The translations under genes and the position numbers were made by a program. This document shows positions 11,101-24,410 of a stretch of DNA of 64,000 nucleotides, piece by piece. This DNA is from Blasia pusilla. Taxonomy: Eukaryota; Marchantiophyta; Marchantiopsida; Blasiales. How positions within the stretch are numbered: position 1 is the stretch's first letter; every line of letters starts with the position of its first letter. The DNA lies in NCBI GenBank assembly GCA_050084515.1, contig CM114272.1, positions 18,414,001 to 18,478,000 of the forward strand, written 5' to 3'. The notes beneath the pieces are model-generated. The model was not told where the DNA came from, made no database searches, and saw only the letters and a list, made by a program, of their open reading frames with translations.

Positions 11101-13260
11101 TAGTCAGGATACTTGCTCGTTCACAACGGACGTCGGTTTCAGCGTAAGGTAAGATATTCCGAAAGCGGAGGAGTTAAATTCTCGCGAGAAGGTTAGGAGC
11201 GTAACCGCGTGCATGCATGCATGCCAGCCCGCCAGCGAGCAAGTATGCAAGCAAGGAAGGAAGGAAACTCCTGGGGGACTCGGTTTAGGGGAATCCCCGG
11301 GCAGGACATTCACGTCTCCCTCCACAAAGCGAAGGAGCGCAAGAATTCTGCGTTCACTACGAGGTTGATTTGATATGGATAACCCAATCCCCAACAACGC
11401 CTTGGCTGATAGAATAAATAAAATACCCGCGATATGCAAAGTTACTCATAGCGGGCGGGAGGCAAGTTACTCTACGGACTCCCGGGAAGTTCCCCTCTCC
11501 CGCCAACGATCGTTCCGCTTCTCCTAGGTCTTAGGAAAGCCCCCCAACGAGGGCAACGCGCGGGAGGAACTGAACTCTCCCTCCCACGCGAACGCCAAGA
11601 GCAGCGTCGATGACGTGGTGAGCAGAGTCGGAATGTTTGGAGCGAAGTAGATACGCTTTGAATGGTTTGGTTAAGACCATTTGAGGCCGTGCAACTGAAT
11701 TTGAACGGAAGGCAAGTGACTATTAAACGGCACATCGTATGCCCGAGGACGTACGTGAGGAGAAGAAAGTTCGGTCGTGGTTCGCGAGCGCGATGATTTG
11801 AAAATGAATAAAAAAAAAGGATTTGAATTAAAATGCATTAGAACAGCGGGCGGAACGGAGGGCAAACTATCGCGAAGGCGGACGAAAATAGTGGCATTAA
11901 AAAAGAGATATATTTATATTATAGTGCAGTCATTATAATATATTTATTTTTTAGAAATGAATCTAGTTGAGAATCTTTAATTTGGAACGGTTCCCAAGCA
12001 CATCGCTTATGAAACAATTTATTTTCCTTAAGGTGATGCTGGCATGCGCATGGAGATTCGAACCGAGTGGAAATGACCGCAACCCAATCAGCAGTGTTGA
12101 CCTGTTGCTGGCCCCCGTCCCGAAAGGAAATTCTGGTTTTCCTCTTTCCACGGTTCAATGTCCCCGCGGGGGAGAACGGAGGGGGAGGGAAGAAAGGGGA
12201 GGGCGGGGTGACTGTAGCAGAAGGTGGGAGCGTTGTTCACGTTACTGTACAAGAGCGAGCTACAGTAGCAGGGGGAGCGAGCCAGATCGTCATCGGAGAA
12301 ATTTCGCGTAATAAATATTATACCTTGTTTTTAGGCCGCGCCCAGGGCGTTACAGTGAACTTACAGGGGCAGTACAGATTCCTGTAAAGTACATGCAAGT
12401 TATATACTGTACCACCGACTTCCTTCAGGAAGGGCAGTGCCGCTGGTGCAAGAAGGCCCGTTAGATTTGGCATCGCCGCCAAAAGAGAGACTTTCTTTTG
12501 TCCATGTCGTGCGGTGCCATACACTTGTTTGGACTGCTCGTCGCCTCGGATTCTGCACTCGCGTCATACACAGGCAAATAATAAGAAACCCTAATTCCTA
12601 GGCCGGTCCCACTTGCGGGGTTTGGTGTTGGTCTCACGTTTGCTTTGTCACCTGTCCGAATCTTTAAGGTAGGAGTTGCTCCTACCCTTATCCTTTATGA
12701 CTCTTAGTCTTCTTTTTCACGCTTCTTTAATATTTCTCCGCCTTTCGACTGGAACACGCATATTCAGCATAACGAGGAGGGATTTGGGGGCGAGTGAAAA
12801 CGTAAGAACATCTCACTTTCTAAAGGGAGGTGGGTGTAAAATTAGAAAATCCTCTCTTCGTTTCCCACTCCCCTTTTCTCCCACCATGGCCCACCCCTTT
12901 GACACCCCCAAGATAAGCGAAGAGAGCCACCCATGGCTGTGCTAGGTTATGTCATCCGCATCCACCGCAACCATGGGTGGTGTGGGCTTGGAGCGACGGA
13001 ACACCGAGCCTTATGCTCTTATGGGTTCATCCCGCCGCTTTAGAAATTTTCTTGTTTTTAATGGGAGGACATTTCTCCGTCGTGCCGTGTTAGCGACTGA
13101 AGACCTCGTCCGTCCGTCCTTTCTGTGTAGCGAGGCGAGGAAGTTTCGAATTCGGACTCTACGCGGAGGTCAAACGCCTCTCTTCGGGACTTCGACGTCC
13201 TTCATGTTGCGGAGGCTTATGTCACCGCAGCTTCCTCACTTAGACAGATGATGATTGTAG
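11101..13260. other. GC-richer block with simple repeats and a telobox-like motif
   Basis: Contains GCATGC repeats at about 11,211-11,225, GAAG-type repeats near 11,250 and AAACCCTAA at 12,586-12,594. The last is the telobox found in many plant promoters and in telomeric repeats; a single copy proves nothing. Open frames at 12,676-12,945 and 12,949-13,251 (plus, same frame, separated by one stop) carry no domain I recognise. Confidence 0.35.
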
Positions 13261-16200
13261 CCTCCGACGCCGTCGTCACGGAGACGGGTACCTGCCCACA
13301 TCAGCTGGCGGCGAAAGCTATGGCGATATATGTGCTCCCACTCGATGATACAACTCATCACGGCTAAGCATGCTTTCGTGTTGCCAACAAATGGTGGGTT
13401 TGGGGGCTTTTTAACGAAAATCCGAAATGCGTATTGTGAGATAACGACAGAAATTTGGTTTAGCATGCTTTGATGTTGCTCATATTTTGGGGATGCTTTT
13501 CATGGGATCCCGGTAAGGGGAATTGTGATAACAATGAATCAAATGACCCTTTGATTGCCTATCAAATCCCTAACTTCCCTCTAATGCCTCTATGAACACT
13601 CAATACCTTATCAATGTGGTATTATCCCCTAAGGTATCACACAAGGACTTGCCTAGAATATTACAAATTTGAAACTCTCTAATCCTTTCCAAATCAAGTC
13701 ACATCAATATACAACGAGAAAGGGAGAACATAATTCCGCTTTTTTCCATAAATTCCATAAATCATTTACATCTTGTTATTATGATTCCATTGATCTCTAA
13801 TCTAGGTTTTTCCTCGTAAAAGGAACAATGCCATTCAATTGGTGCAGATAAAGAGGTTAATGTCTAATATCCAAAAATATCCTTCAAGGTTTTACTCCAA
13901 AACCATTAGATTTCAAATTGGAAAATATAATTATAACTTCATCAATCCATGATTTTTCCTCCGTATTTTCCCTCACAACCTACCATTTTGCAGGGGGAGT
14001 GGATATCCACTATGCTACAGTCTCCTACACACTAGCAAGGAGAACATAACATGTTTATTCTTATTCCACACTATTTCGGAGAGGGATCATGGTTAACTAA
14101 CTCAACCTCGGGTTAGAAAACCCAAGGATAAATAGGCGCAAGGAAAATATCCTTGAAGCTAATATGTCACTTTTCGAGTAGTCATAAAGTAGTTTGGAGA
14201 TGTGTGGTTCAATCTATATTCTCATAGATATACTAATTTACCTACTAAAATATGAGATAATTCTAATCTTATAATTATTCATGATTAAATTGAAAGAAGA
14301 AAATCACCTGTCATGTTTAAATTCAAGACTATCTATAAATAGATATTTTTAAATAAATAATCTTGTCTATAAATAATCTTTCTAAAGGAAACTTTGAAAT
14401 GAGGAAAAGCCTTAGCCCATTGGACTTTTAGCTTATTAATTCTTTTGGAGAATCTCAAGAGGATCTTATAGCAAGGGATACATGCATGAAAATGTGACTA
14501 TGAAGAATGATGCCTGCATATATTCCTTAGAAGGCAATAGATGGTGAGTATCTTCCCCTAGAAATATATAATTAATTTACTAATGATCATATTAATTTAT
14601 TAATTTATGACACATATTAACTTATTTGAATAGTATATCACACTATATCTTTGTGAGTGGGTTTTTTTGGTCATGGAACAAATCCTCTTGTTTTCCCTCT
14701 TTCAAAGTTTTTTTTTGACTAAAAGTATTTTTGTTCTTCATTTAACAACAGAGATCAACCTTATGTATTTCTTGAGATACCTTATTCTTCCTTGTGCCTA
14801 TTTTTGCTCAAAGATCCATAGCAAGCCCTAAAATCTTGAAGTGACTAAACCTGTTGTGTACAATTTCACATAACTTTCACATTTTCATAGATATGTTGTT
14901 CTAGATCAAACAATTTATTCTACATGTTTTATCTTTCATAGTCTAAAAATATTTGATAAATCGAAGATAAAAAGTCATACCATCTACAAATGGATGATAT
15001 TGTAGGATCTTGAAATCTTCCTCATCCAACATAAAAAGAATATTCCAAAATTAAAAACTAGATGAATTTTCTTGACATCTATCGATATTGATGCTATAAG
15101 CACACTAGCAACAATATTGAAAATTTGAATGCAAATAAGAATGAAATTATGTAAGTTTCTTGATTCAATAGTTGTAATAAATTCGTTTGAATGTATGGTT
15201 TTCTACAATCTTAATACGAACAACTATCGTCATGTAGAATCATGCTTACTATTAAGAAATTTCAAGTCTCAAGGATCAAAGAGTGGGCTCACGAATTCCA
15301 TAATTTTATAAGTATAGTTTTGAAATTCCCTTTCCTCCTTATTATATAAAAGAACACATATATTGAATATGCTGATAAATAGTTCACAAGGGATCTTGTT
15401 CCTTACTTTAAAATTTTGTATTTGATTTAGTTCCCCGTCTCAAAATTTATCATTTAAAAGCTATACAAACCAACTCAAGAACTAACATTCATGCACACTT
15501 ATTCCCTACATCCCAATCACAAGCATACTAGGAAAATGAAGAAGGGGTTTAGTTCTTACCAAGAAAAGCACTTGCTTTTCTATGTTCACTTTATGAAATA
15601 ATCATGCATATCAAATATTCATATTTATTCTTTAAAAAATTCCCCCAAAAATGGTAAAATAGGAACGTAATTCCTTCTATCCAATGTATACCTCCGTTTC
15701 TATTTGTTTCCACGTATGGATTAAGCATATTTTCAAAGTCATGATACTCTCAAAAAGAAAAATAAGTTAAAATTTGTTCTCAAAGGATTTAACCTTTATT
15801 TTTTTAGAAACAAAGGTTAAAGAAAACCTACTTCTAAAAGTATCTCTTATCTATCTCTAAAGAAAGAATGGATGTGAATGAGATTCTTTTGTAAAGAGCT
15901 GTCCTCTAGAATATTTTCTTATTTAGAAAGACGTACCTGATTTTTAAAAAGTACCTTTAATCATTATTTTATAGTTCCAATATAGTCTTTGTATCATGCT
16001 TGTTTTAAAAAAGTTGAAGTAGCTTGCCTATGACTCTTATGAAGATTTGATAAAGGATACAGGCAAAGATCACAAAGGAGGACTTAAGAAAAATCTCAAG
16101 AGAACACATGAGGAGAAAAACTGGAGTTTTTGTATTCATAACTTCAACATGCCAAGCTATCTTTATTCATAGGAGTATGATAATAATCTACATGACTAAA

Positions 16201-17620
16201 CAGAAAAACACTCAAGGAGACATTACCTTGTGGAGATCTAGATGAGAAATTACAATAATACAGCACAATAAAAAATAAATAAAAGTAAAATAATCACAAA
16301 TGGAGATAAGAATATGTTTCTTGAACTTTCTTCTAGTTCAAAGTAACTTTTTACTTACCATCAATTTAATGTTTTCTCTTTGCTCTTTTTATGCCTACTT
16401 TTTACCCTTATGTATATCATTCATTATCCATTTTGGATTCCAATAGTTAATTTTATAGGTCATCCTAATTTTAAAGTAGTATAGCTATTCAAGACACACA
16501 TGTAACACATGAACATGAGTTGAGGTTGAAACGCGATAGATGAATTATGAGATTACTAGAGGATATCTTGAGAGTGAGGACGACCAAAATTCATTCGATG
16601 ATATGATGATTTATATCATTGATCTTATTTGAGTTAAAACCATGATGAGTGTTCCATATTCCTTGAGGGAAAAGGGTGTATCAAGTGCACTCCCCTTTGA
16701 ACAATGGAGGTCCATAGAACTATCTAGATAATGAGATCAATATCTCTGCTTTTGGTATAAAGAGTAAATTATGATTTTTTGTTCAATTAATATCTTAGCT
16801 TATAGGAAATAGGACAAATAGAGAATTGAGTCTTAAAAGTAGTAGATGCCAAGCATAGAGTTCTTGTGAGTAACTTAGTGCAAAGTGTTAATCTTAGTAG
16901 AAGGGTTTGCATGATTAATTTTTGTGTAGTTCTAAGGAGTCATATGACATTGTAATAATTACATTAGAAATGGAAGCCTGAACTGCATTGAGACCAAACA
17001 ATTAGTTTGAAAAATTATGAAAACACAGTTATAAGATTGCACACAGAGGCATTCCATGTCCTTAAATTTATTTAAAATCTTTTACATGATGGACTTACAC
17101 GTGGGAAATTTTTTGTGGGTCTCATGCCAAGCCGCCTAAGCAACATCGGTATGTTTCAAAGTAGGACTTTTAAAAATATTCTTCCATACCGAACTACTAG
17201 TGAGGACCGCAAAGGACAAAAGAGACTGTCCAATGCCCCTCATTAATAACTTCACTCTCTTAACCAATTTTCATATCCCATTAAGGGAAAAAAAGTATTT
17301 TTGAGAGAAATTCAAAGTATTTTTTATTCCATATATATATAAATGTTATCAGAGATTTTTTTTTCAGATTAGACATGTGTTAAAATCAGATTACTCAGTT
17401 AAAAATACACATGTTTTAATTAAGATTTTATTTATATTATGATTAAAAAATACCTTTTGATTTGCAAATACCTCTTTGTCTTACATATGATAACCGAAAA
17501 ATAAAAAAAATATTTTGAAATATAAGAAAACTTTCTTCTCTAATGGGCGGCTTGCAACACGAATTATGTTTTTCAACATGATTAATGCTGCACTTCACTG
17601 CATTACACGGACTTCCCAGC
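13261..17620. other. AT-rich intergenic stretch
   Basis: More than 4 kb with almost no open frames and no recognisable gene, repeat or RNA. Probably old, decayed non-coding DNA. Confidence 0.5.
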
Positions 17621-20600
17621 CCACTAGCATAGATTAATGTCGAGGTGTATATGATTTTAGGAAAGATAGGAAAGATTTTAGTTACACATCGACGTCCAGC
17701 AGGAACTTATCGCCACGCTTTCTAGACGGCGCCGGAGCAAACCACGCGGCCCGCGCTGGAAGAGAACGACGATCCGGAAGTCCTCCATTGTCCTTAACAC
17801 ATTCCTTAACTTGCGTCGATCATGAGCGCTGACCTAAGTAGTACCTCTGCCATCCACTGCAGGTCTAGTATGTCGTAGTAGACGGTAAAAAGGGGTTACC
17901 ATCTCCCTCCAGCCCTCCTCGGAGAAAAAAGAAAAGAAAAGAACATTATTTCCGAGCAAATTAATACTTGAGTGGAAAAAGTGGAAAATAAAACTAAAAG
18001 AACACGAGAGCTCGTCTTGGCCTTCGGATCTGGTGATAAGGAAGTAGACTTTTAGAGGTGGGTCTCCTTTCTGAAGGATATGCCATGAGGAAGGGAACAT
18101 CGCTGAGCTCGAGAAGGTTATGACGTGAACACAACAACAATAAACTGAACGAAAGGAAGGGCAACAACGCTCAAAGGGATGGGAAGGAAGAGGAACGACT
18201 CCCATATCTATCCGCCTCGATCTCCGATCTTATACCTCCGGCAATTTATGACCAGGTAAGAAATATCATAACACTGGAATTGGAAGCGGAGAAAATCTAA
18301 CCACCGGCACCGCCTCGGGAAGGAAGGAGAAGCGACTCTCGATTCTAACCGTGTGGATATCAGATCTCTACAGTTAGCAGAATATACAACTAATATGCCC
18401 TCTAATCGTGTGTCAGGGGGCGTTTAAGTGCCCACTGCCCAACCTGCTTCACCGGCTCCACGGGGAGAGCAGTACATCTCGACCACCGGCACCAGCGCCA
18501 ACATCGCGGGCGGGGCGCAACACGCTCAGGTAGTATACTTTTAATGGATACGTGTAATTTGTGATCGACTTCCTCCTAAACACACGCTTAAACGGGGTAA
18601 TGTCCAACGGATCCAACGGAGGTGCGTTTTTCTAGGCGGGATGTAGAACTCCATCGTCACGTTCCCCGTCCGGGCGAGTGTTATAAATGGGGCAAGTAGT
18701 CGGATTCCCAAGTTCCAACAAGCCAAGCGTGTTCAGGGACTACCATTCTACGCAAATTGTGTAGGCGCGATCATGACAGGTCGCGGGCACGGACAGGTCG
18801 CTAATGAGATCCGAGGGTCTAATTCGGCGTCGGAATTAGCGCGATCGCAAGTCAACCGTGCTGCGTTATGACGAGAGCCGAGGTCGCGCTGCAATGAGTA
18901 TACTTGCGGCATAAGCGGTTGCCTTCCAGAATCCAGACTTGCCGCTTCTACCATGAGAGTTGACTCCTACTCTTCCGACACTTTCGCTACCCCCCATCAC
19001 GAACGAACTGAAGAGCTAGCTCGTTACTGTATCTCCAGCCACACCGCCTAGTCCTCATCGCGCCATTCGCACACTTCCGTGTATCGAGGTTCTCACGCTT
19101 GCGGGAAGGGCGCCCTTCCTGCCACCGAGCTGCAGACCTGGGGCGCAAACGCGCATGTCTCTCGAGGTCCAACTGGGGAATGCATCGCGTGCGGATAAGG
19201 CCAAGTCAGCAAAGGTGAGATGTGGCGCCAGGGTTGGCTCTCGCTTGCCTTGCGCATACATTTGCATGCGTTTCCCAGCCGGAAATCTGTCGAGGCAGGC
19301 CCTGCCACCTCCATGGACATGTTTTCGGTACGAGGACGGCATACCTCCGATTTGTGGTACGATTATTCGTGTACACCGATATACGTGCGGACGGATCCGA
19401 GGGTTTGTTGCGTTAGAAAAAAGTTTGCCCAGCCTCGGAAGGGTCTCCCGTACTAAGTACCTAGACGCAACTGGAGTGGAGCTCGCCCGATGGGAATCGG
19501 AGTCAGTGGGAATCGAGCGAAGCATGATGCTCAAAGCCGTCCTGCTGCGATGAAGAGTCATGACGAGACGAGAACCTGAATGATCTGAGCATGTGCATGG
19601 ATGTGCAACTGATAGGTTTTCATCACGACCTACATTTATGAGACGCGATAGACCCTTCCTTACGATGAAGAAACAAATCGGAAAGAGTCGGTTTCCTTAG
19701 TTAGCCCAAGTGACAAATTGGCTTCCATGCAAGCTCCGAGCATTCCACTTGAAAGAGCCCCGGGTGTCACTCAGACACACTCAGATACTCTCAACGTTTT
19801 AGATATCGATGGATTTGGATAACTAATAAGTGTGCATCATGCTTGCTGCTGCTGCTCCTCCTCCTCTTCGAAAGAGGCCAAAACAAAGTCATGAACTCAG
19901 ATCCTCTGAACATTACACACGGATAGCTCGTAGGTTTTCGTCATGGCTGAGATCGGACCGCAGAAGGCCACTGTCTGTCAAATATTGTACAAGAAAATTA
20001 AAAATAACTTTCAATCACAGAGCAATGAGTGATTTAGTGATACGAGGTGGACGAAAAGGGCCTAAGTACGGCTCCCTCGATCGCCTGTTCATACATGCAC
20101 TAACGTCTGATTAACGAGAGCTCAAGTTCTGAAATGACCGAAGACACTCTACAATTAAAAAGATTACATAGACCTCACACCGTACAGAATGTCATGATCA
20201 CATCTACTGCTGCGCTCAATCTCCGCGTATGCTGAACAGGAGTCACAAGACTGAGGGGTGCGCTCAATCTTCGTCTAATCTAAACAGCAGTGAGGGTTCG
20301 AACCTCAAAAAATTAAAGGGTAAGAAGTACCTGCACAGAGATTCTGCGACCACTTAAACATAAGACTGCAACTGTTACAGTTCCTACAGTTGAAGAGGCG
20401 TACAATCGTTCATATATTAGAGTAATATTCCCACGTAAACTTCATCTGTTTGAATTCCGGAGAACTGCTCGACATAGAACTTTCTTGCCGCTTGTATATA
20501 TGTCTTAGAGTGGAGAAAGTTAGAGTGGGAAAATTTGTGACCTGAGGTTCAGCTCTATACATGTTGAGCACAATCATGGGGACTGTAACGACAACAATCT

Positions 20601-21116
20601 GCGAGGTCGAAGCAAAATCAGGGTACTAGCAGGGGTTCTGTAGTTTGATGGGTGAGATTTGGGATTTCCTTCACTCATCATATAGATCTCGACCATCATC
20701 AGCACGTTCAACATTAACTAATCTGACCTGAGATTGTGCAGGAAGAAAGAGCATGGACACCAACAGACGAGTCGACATATTCTGGCTAGCACAGGGTGAA
20801 GCGATCTAGCACAAGCAGGCACGATAAGTCAACATGAAATAGCGAGGAAATCGTAGTTGAGATACCTGGATTTATAAGAGCCGCATACAGATCCCGCTAA
20901 TTCCAGTGATGCGCGTACGTCTTCCGCATTGGTATTCTCTGGCTACATACCTTCACATCTCAGCATCTACAACCACCAAAGGCTTCAGATTAAGTAGCCC
21001 AGAAGTGTGGCGATCTGAAATATGTAGATGCTCCAGAATATAGAACTCAAGATTGTGGAAATCTGACCTTATTGCAAACATCCAGACTATATACATATCC
21101 AGTTAACTCGTTCAAT

Positions 21117-21635
21117 CTACTCACATTCTGGGCTTGCTACATTGCGAATACTATGTGTACGTAGACTCGTCATTGCTTGCGATGATGTATTGATGTGATT
21201 GATCACTACCTCTTGAAAGTTCTGAGTTGTTTGTGTCACAAAATACATATCACGGTGGAGATATGGAGAGGAAGTTCCCTCTCGCACAGCATAGCAATGC
21301 AGCATGGACAGGATGCGAGAGAGTGAAAAGGACGACAGACTCTTCCTTTGTGACACAATCATTTTTTGCCTTGCTGTAGAATCTACTAGCACCACACAGG
21401 TCGTTTCAACTCCAAACTGTGTCAACGACGGAGCGTCCTTCCGCTCGGACGCTTCCTCGGAGTGATGCGAAGCATACTCTCTGGCAGCCTGAGCGGGTGC
21501 ACTCCGTCGATACGAGTGGTCTGTCTTCTCCATCGCTAATCCTGCTGTGAACCGCAATCTTCGCAACACCTGCCTACATGTGTCACAGTAAGCATGACTA
21601 TGACAGGAAAGACCAATCTGAGCCCTCAGGTTCAA
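21117..21635 (-). CDS. Unrecognised 172-codon open frame
   Basis: The longest minus-strand open frame of the 17.6-26.4 kb block outside the 19-kb overlap. The product would be Ser/Arg/Thr-rich, with a Cys/His stretch near the N-terminus (CHSHAYCDTC) and no hydrophobic segment. I know no family with this sequence, and no neighbouring exon, promoter motif or polyadenylation signal stands out. It may simply be a chance frame in GC-richer DNA. Reported only so the stretch is not left undescribed. Confidence 0.12.
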   Translation of the reverse strand: MNLRAQIGLSCHSHAYCDTCRQVLRRLRFTAGLAMEKTDHSYRRSAPAQAAREYASHHSEEASERKDAPSLTQFGVETTCVVLVDSTARQKMIVSQRKSLSSFSLSRILSMLHCYAVREGTSSPYLHRDMYFVTQTTQNFQEVVINHINTSSQAMTSLRTHSIRNVASPECE

Positions 21636-23617
21636 TATAACCTAGCTTCTGTGTGTCCCGCATTGCCAGCAGTGGTCCGCCATACTCTGAACGCAAACGA
21701 ACTCTACGGATGGCGTGAACATTTAATCGCAAAAACGTCTGTGACCACACAGGGAAGATCGGCTAGCACTTAACCAATCATCGCTTCATGATCAAGTCGA
21801 GCGAGGGCTGAAATCCATTGTACTGGTTCAAGGACTGCTGTGGAAGCTCCTGCACAGAAAGGGACGTTTCAGAGTGACTGAAAGTCATCGCATAGTTTTC
21901 AAAATCAAATGTATGAAAGAACTTTTCTGTGCTGCATGACCCTTCGGATTCTCTCGCCTCCCGTGTGTTCTGCATAGCTACAAACTAGTGTGGACCCGTG
22001 ACTGAACCGTAGTTCGTGCGCTTCAGAAACGTTGGATAGAGTTTATCCAATTTAACGTACCTTGGGAGCCGAAATGGCGATGGACTACGGGAACACACAG
22101 ATTGTAGGCCTTACCTTTTGACGCTTCCTATTCCCCTTTAGTGAACAGTATGCAGAATCAGACTGGGGTGATCGTACGCTCGATTATTAGAGTCCAGTTC
22201 TTCATACATGTTGAGCTCAAGAATTGTATGTGTCGTAGTTACGATTCAAGTGAACAAATGAACAATAGTGAAGTGTAGTACTGCGCTGCAAATGGCGCAG
22301 GCTGGTCAGATGTGGACACATTTGAGCTTCCGGGGTTGGAACAGACCTCTAAATGTGACCACTTTGATCGATTCTTTCGTGCTCATTTCGAGTATATTTT
22401 GTTTGCGCAATCTGCGCATGTCCAACGGCTCACACGTGAACAGACTTCCACGTCTCTCTTCTACACATGAGCCTTCAGAAGCTGATGGATGTCAGGAACC
22501 AAGAGCTTCTGAAGCTCCTGGAACAATTGAAGGGAGAACTTCCTTCTTCAATTTTGGGGAAAAATCAGGAATATAAGTAAGATGAGATCTCTCCGTGCTT
22601 GCCCAGAGACTGAAGGAAAACGGATGAATCCTCGATGGGGGACGCCAGGGTAAAACTGGAAATTTTCCGCGAAATGGGGGTCCATCTTTGAGGACTCTCA
22701 ATGACCCCTCAACACCATCACGAAACGATTGAAGGGGCTATTATCATGGAATCTGAGTATACACGGATCCGACCCTTGGTGGTCGAGCCAGATTCAGCAG
22801 TTTCGGACTGTTCTCTCGTAAGTGGTCATCGTCATGACTCTGCAAGGTAGTTCATGTGAGCAAGGTGGGGACCATGGATGAATCCGGAGAACTTACCTAG
22901 TTCATACGCCTATGTGGGAGCAGCGGAATAGTGGCCAGTGGTCAGAAAGTGAAACACTTACCCTAGACTGGGACAGAATATCGCTCTCAACTTGCCTTTT
23001 GGCCAAGAAAAGAAGAGCCGTCAAGCTTACGGTTCGACTTCGTGGTCGAGCTAGGGTTGCAGCGTTAAAACCTTGATTTACGAGGGCTCGGTAGGCTTTT
23101 CACCAACGTTGATCATTCTCAAATTGACTTCATAGAACTTCCCCCGCACGACATGGAGATAACTGGTTAGTTGCACATAATTTGCAGCCTCTCTTGGGGT
23201 TTCCTCGCCTTACCTGTGTCTGTCTGCCTGTGTGTCTGCCGCTAGATCTCTTACATGCCTCTAACATTGTCTGTGAATAGTCGGCTGCACGCCAAATCTT
23301 CATCTCCTCAGGAATCGTACCGTCTGTGCAAGTTGATACGCTGCACGAACTTTTCACATGTAAGATCCGCTTCGCAAGCCCAGAATAGAACCACCAGTTC
23401 CTTCGAGACGTCGCTGAGATCTCCAGTCATGATGCATGTCCAACCCAATGCGAGGTGCCCGCCAACCGTGTCATATCCTGTCCTTAACGAGCTCAGGACT
23501 GAAGCCAGCCTCGTCAGTCCGTCAGTTCCGTCGGATGTGCGAAGGGCGTGGGCGGGCGGGGGCGAGGTTGGCTTTCCAACGGGAACCGCTAAATCTCTTC
23601 CGCTTCTCTCTTTCCCC

Positions 23618-23645
23618 CCTCTCTCTCTCTCTCTTTCTCTCTCAT
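23618..23645. repeat. (CT)n microsatellite
   Basis: A nearly pure CT run with one TTT interruption, within a CT-rich stretch. Confidence 0.9.
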
Positions 23646-23930
23646 TCTCTTCGACGCGTTAACGGTCTAAACCGGGATTGTACACGTGAAGCCGTAAATC
23701 ATTTTGATGCGGGTGGCATGGTCGGGATGGAGAGAGGGATGGCCCCCGCCTCAGTTTCTCGGACCCCTCTCTCGAACCTCGGCGACGGTCCTCGGTCTCA
23801 TGCCGCTGCTGCGCATGCAAAAATGTCTCAGTCACGGGTAGGGATTCAGAGAACCTGGAGGCTCTGATCCCTGATCCCTCCTCGGCCCCGAAGGCGCCTC
23901 TGCACCACGCGCAGGCGGTTGCTGCAGTTC

Positions 23931-23949
23931 AGGCCCCGTACCGGGGCCT
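23931..23949. other. Perfect 8-bp GC-rich hairpin
   Basis: AGGCCCCG and CGGGGCCT separated by TAC. It is followed by four T residues, but in a eukaryotic context it is not a terminator; function unknown. Confidence 0.6.
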
Positions 23950-24382
23950 TTTCCGCGAATGGGGAGTGGCATGCTCCGCGCTCCAGTACCCACGGAATCG
24001 GAACTCTACGCTATCCTTTTCAAGAGAGCAGAAGATCTGACCCACTCACTCATCCCCGGTGGGCAGCAGCCACGCCTGCTTCTGTGTCGATTCCATGGTC
24101 CCTCCCTCCTCGGAATGCGCGCGCTCGGAGCTAGTAGCGTTTGAATCCTTAATTAGCCTAGCCTCGGCTCGACCCAGCACCAGAGAGTCGACAGACAGTT
24201 TTCTCTTCGCCTGCCTGCAATGCGCGCGCCGGTCTGTGGTGGCTCTGCCTAGCACAGAGCGTAGGTCTGCAGGAGCTATGAGTAGGCACCACAAGTAGCT
24301 ACCAGCCGCAGAAAGACAGACGCACAGCACTCTGGAGTCTGGATCTCGCTGGGACCGGCTAGGTAGGGCAGGGTGGGAAGTA

Positions 24383-24410
24383 CATTTATTTATTTATTTA
24401 TTTTATTTTA
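24383..24410. repeat. (ATTT)n microsatellite
   Basis: About six ATTT units, slightly interrupted towards the right end. Confidence 0.9.

Noticed and set aside
12040-12070. Reverse-strand GGTTCGAATCTCC resembling a tRNA B box
   Set aside because: The T stem does not pair, and no D or anticodon arm fits at the right distance.
19055-19561. Overlapping open frames of 168 (minus) and 132 (plus) codons
   Set aside because: Both strands are open over the same GC-rich interval, no domain is recognisable, and no exon partner is seen; typical chance frames.
20291-20306. tRNA T-arm-like GGTTCGAACC
   Set aside because: The stem is only four pairs and there is no acceptor stem, anticodon arm or A box upstream.
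23931-23953. GC hairpin followed by T residues, like a bacterial terminator
   Set aside because: The eukaryotic context, short T run and lack of an upstream gene make this meaningless as a terminator.
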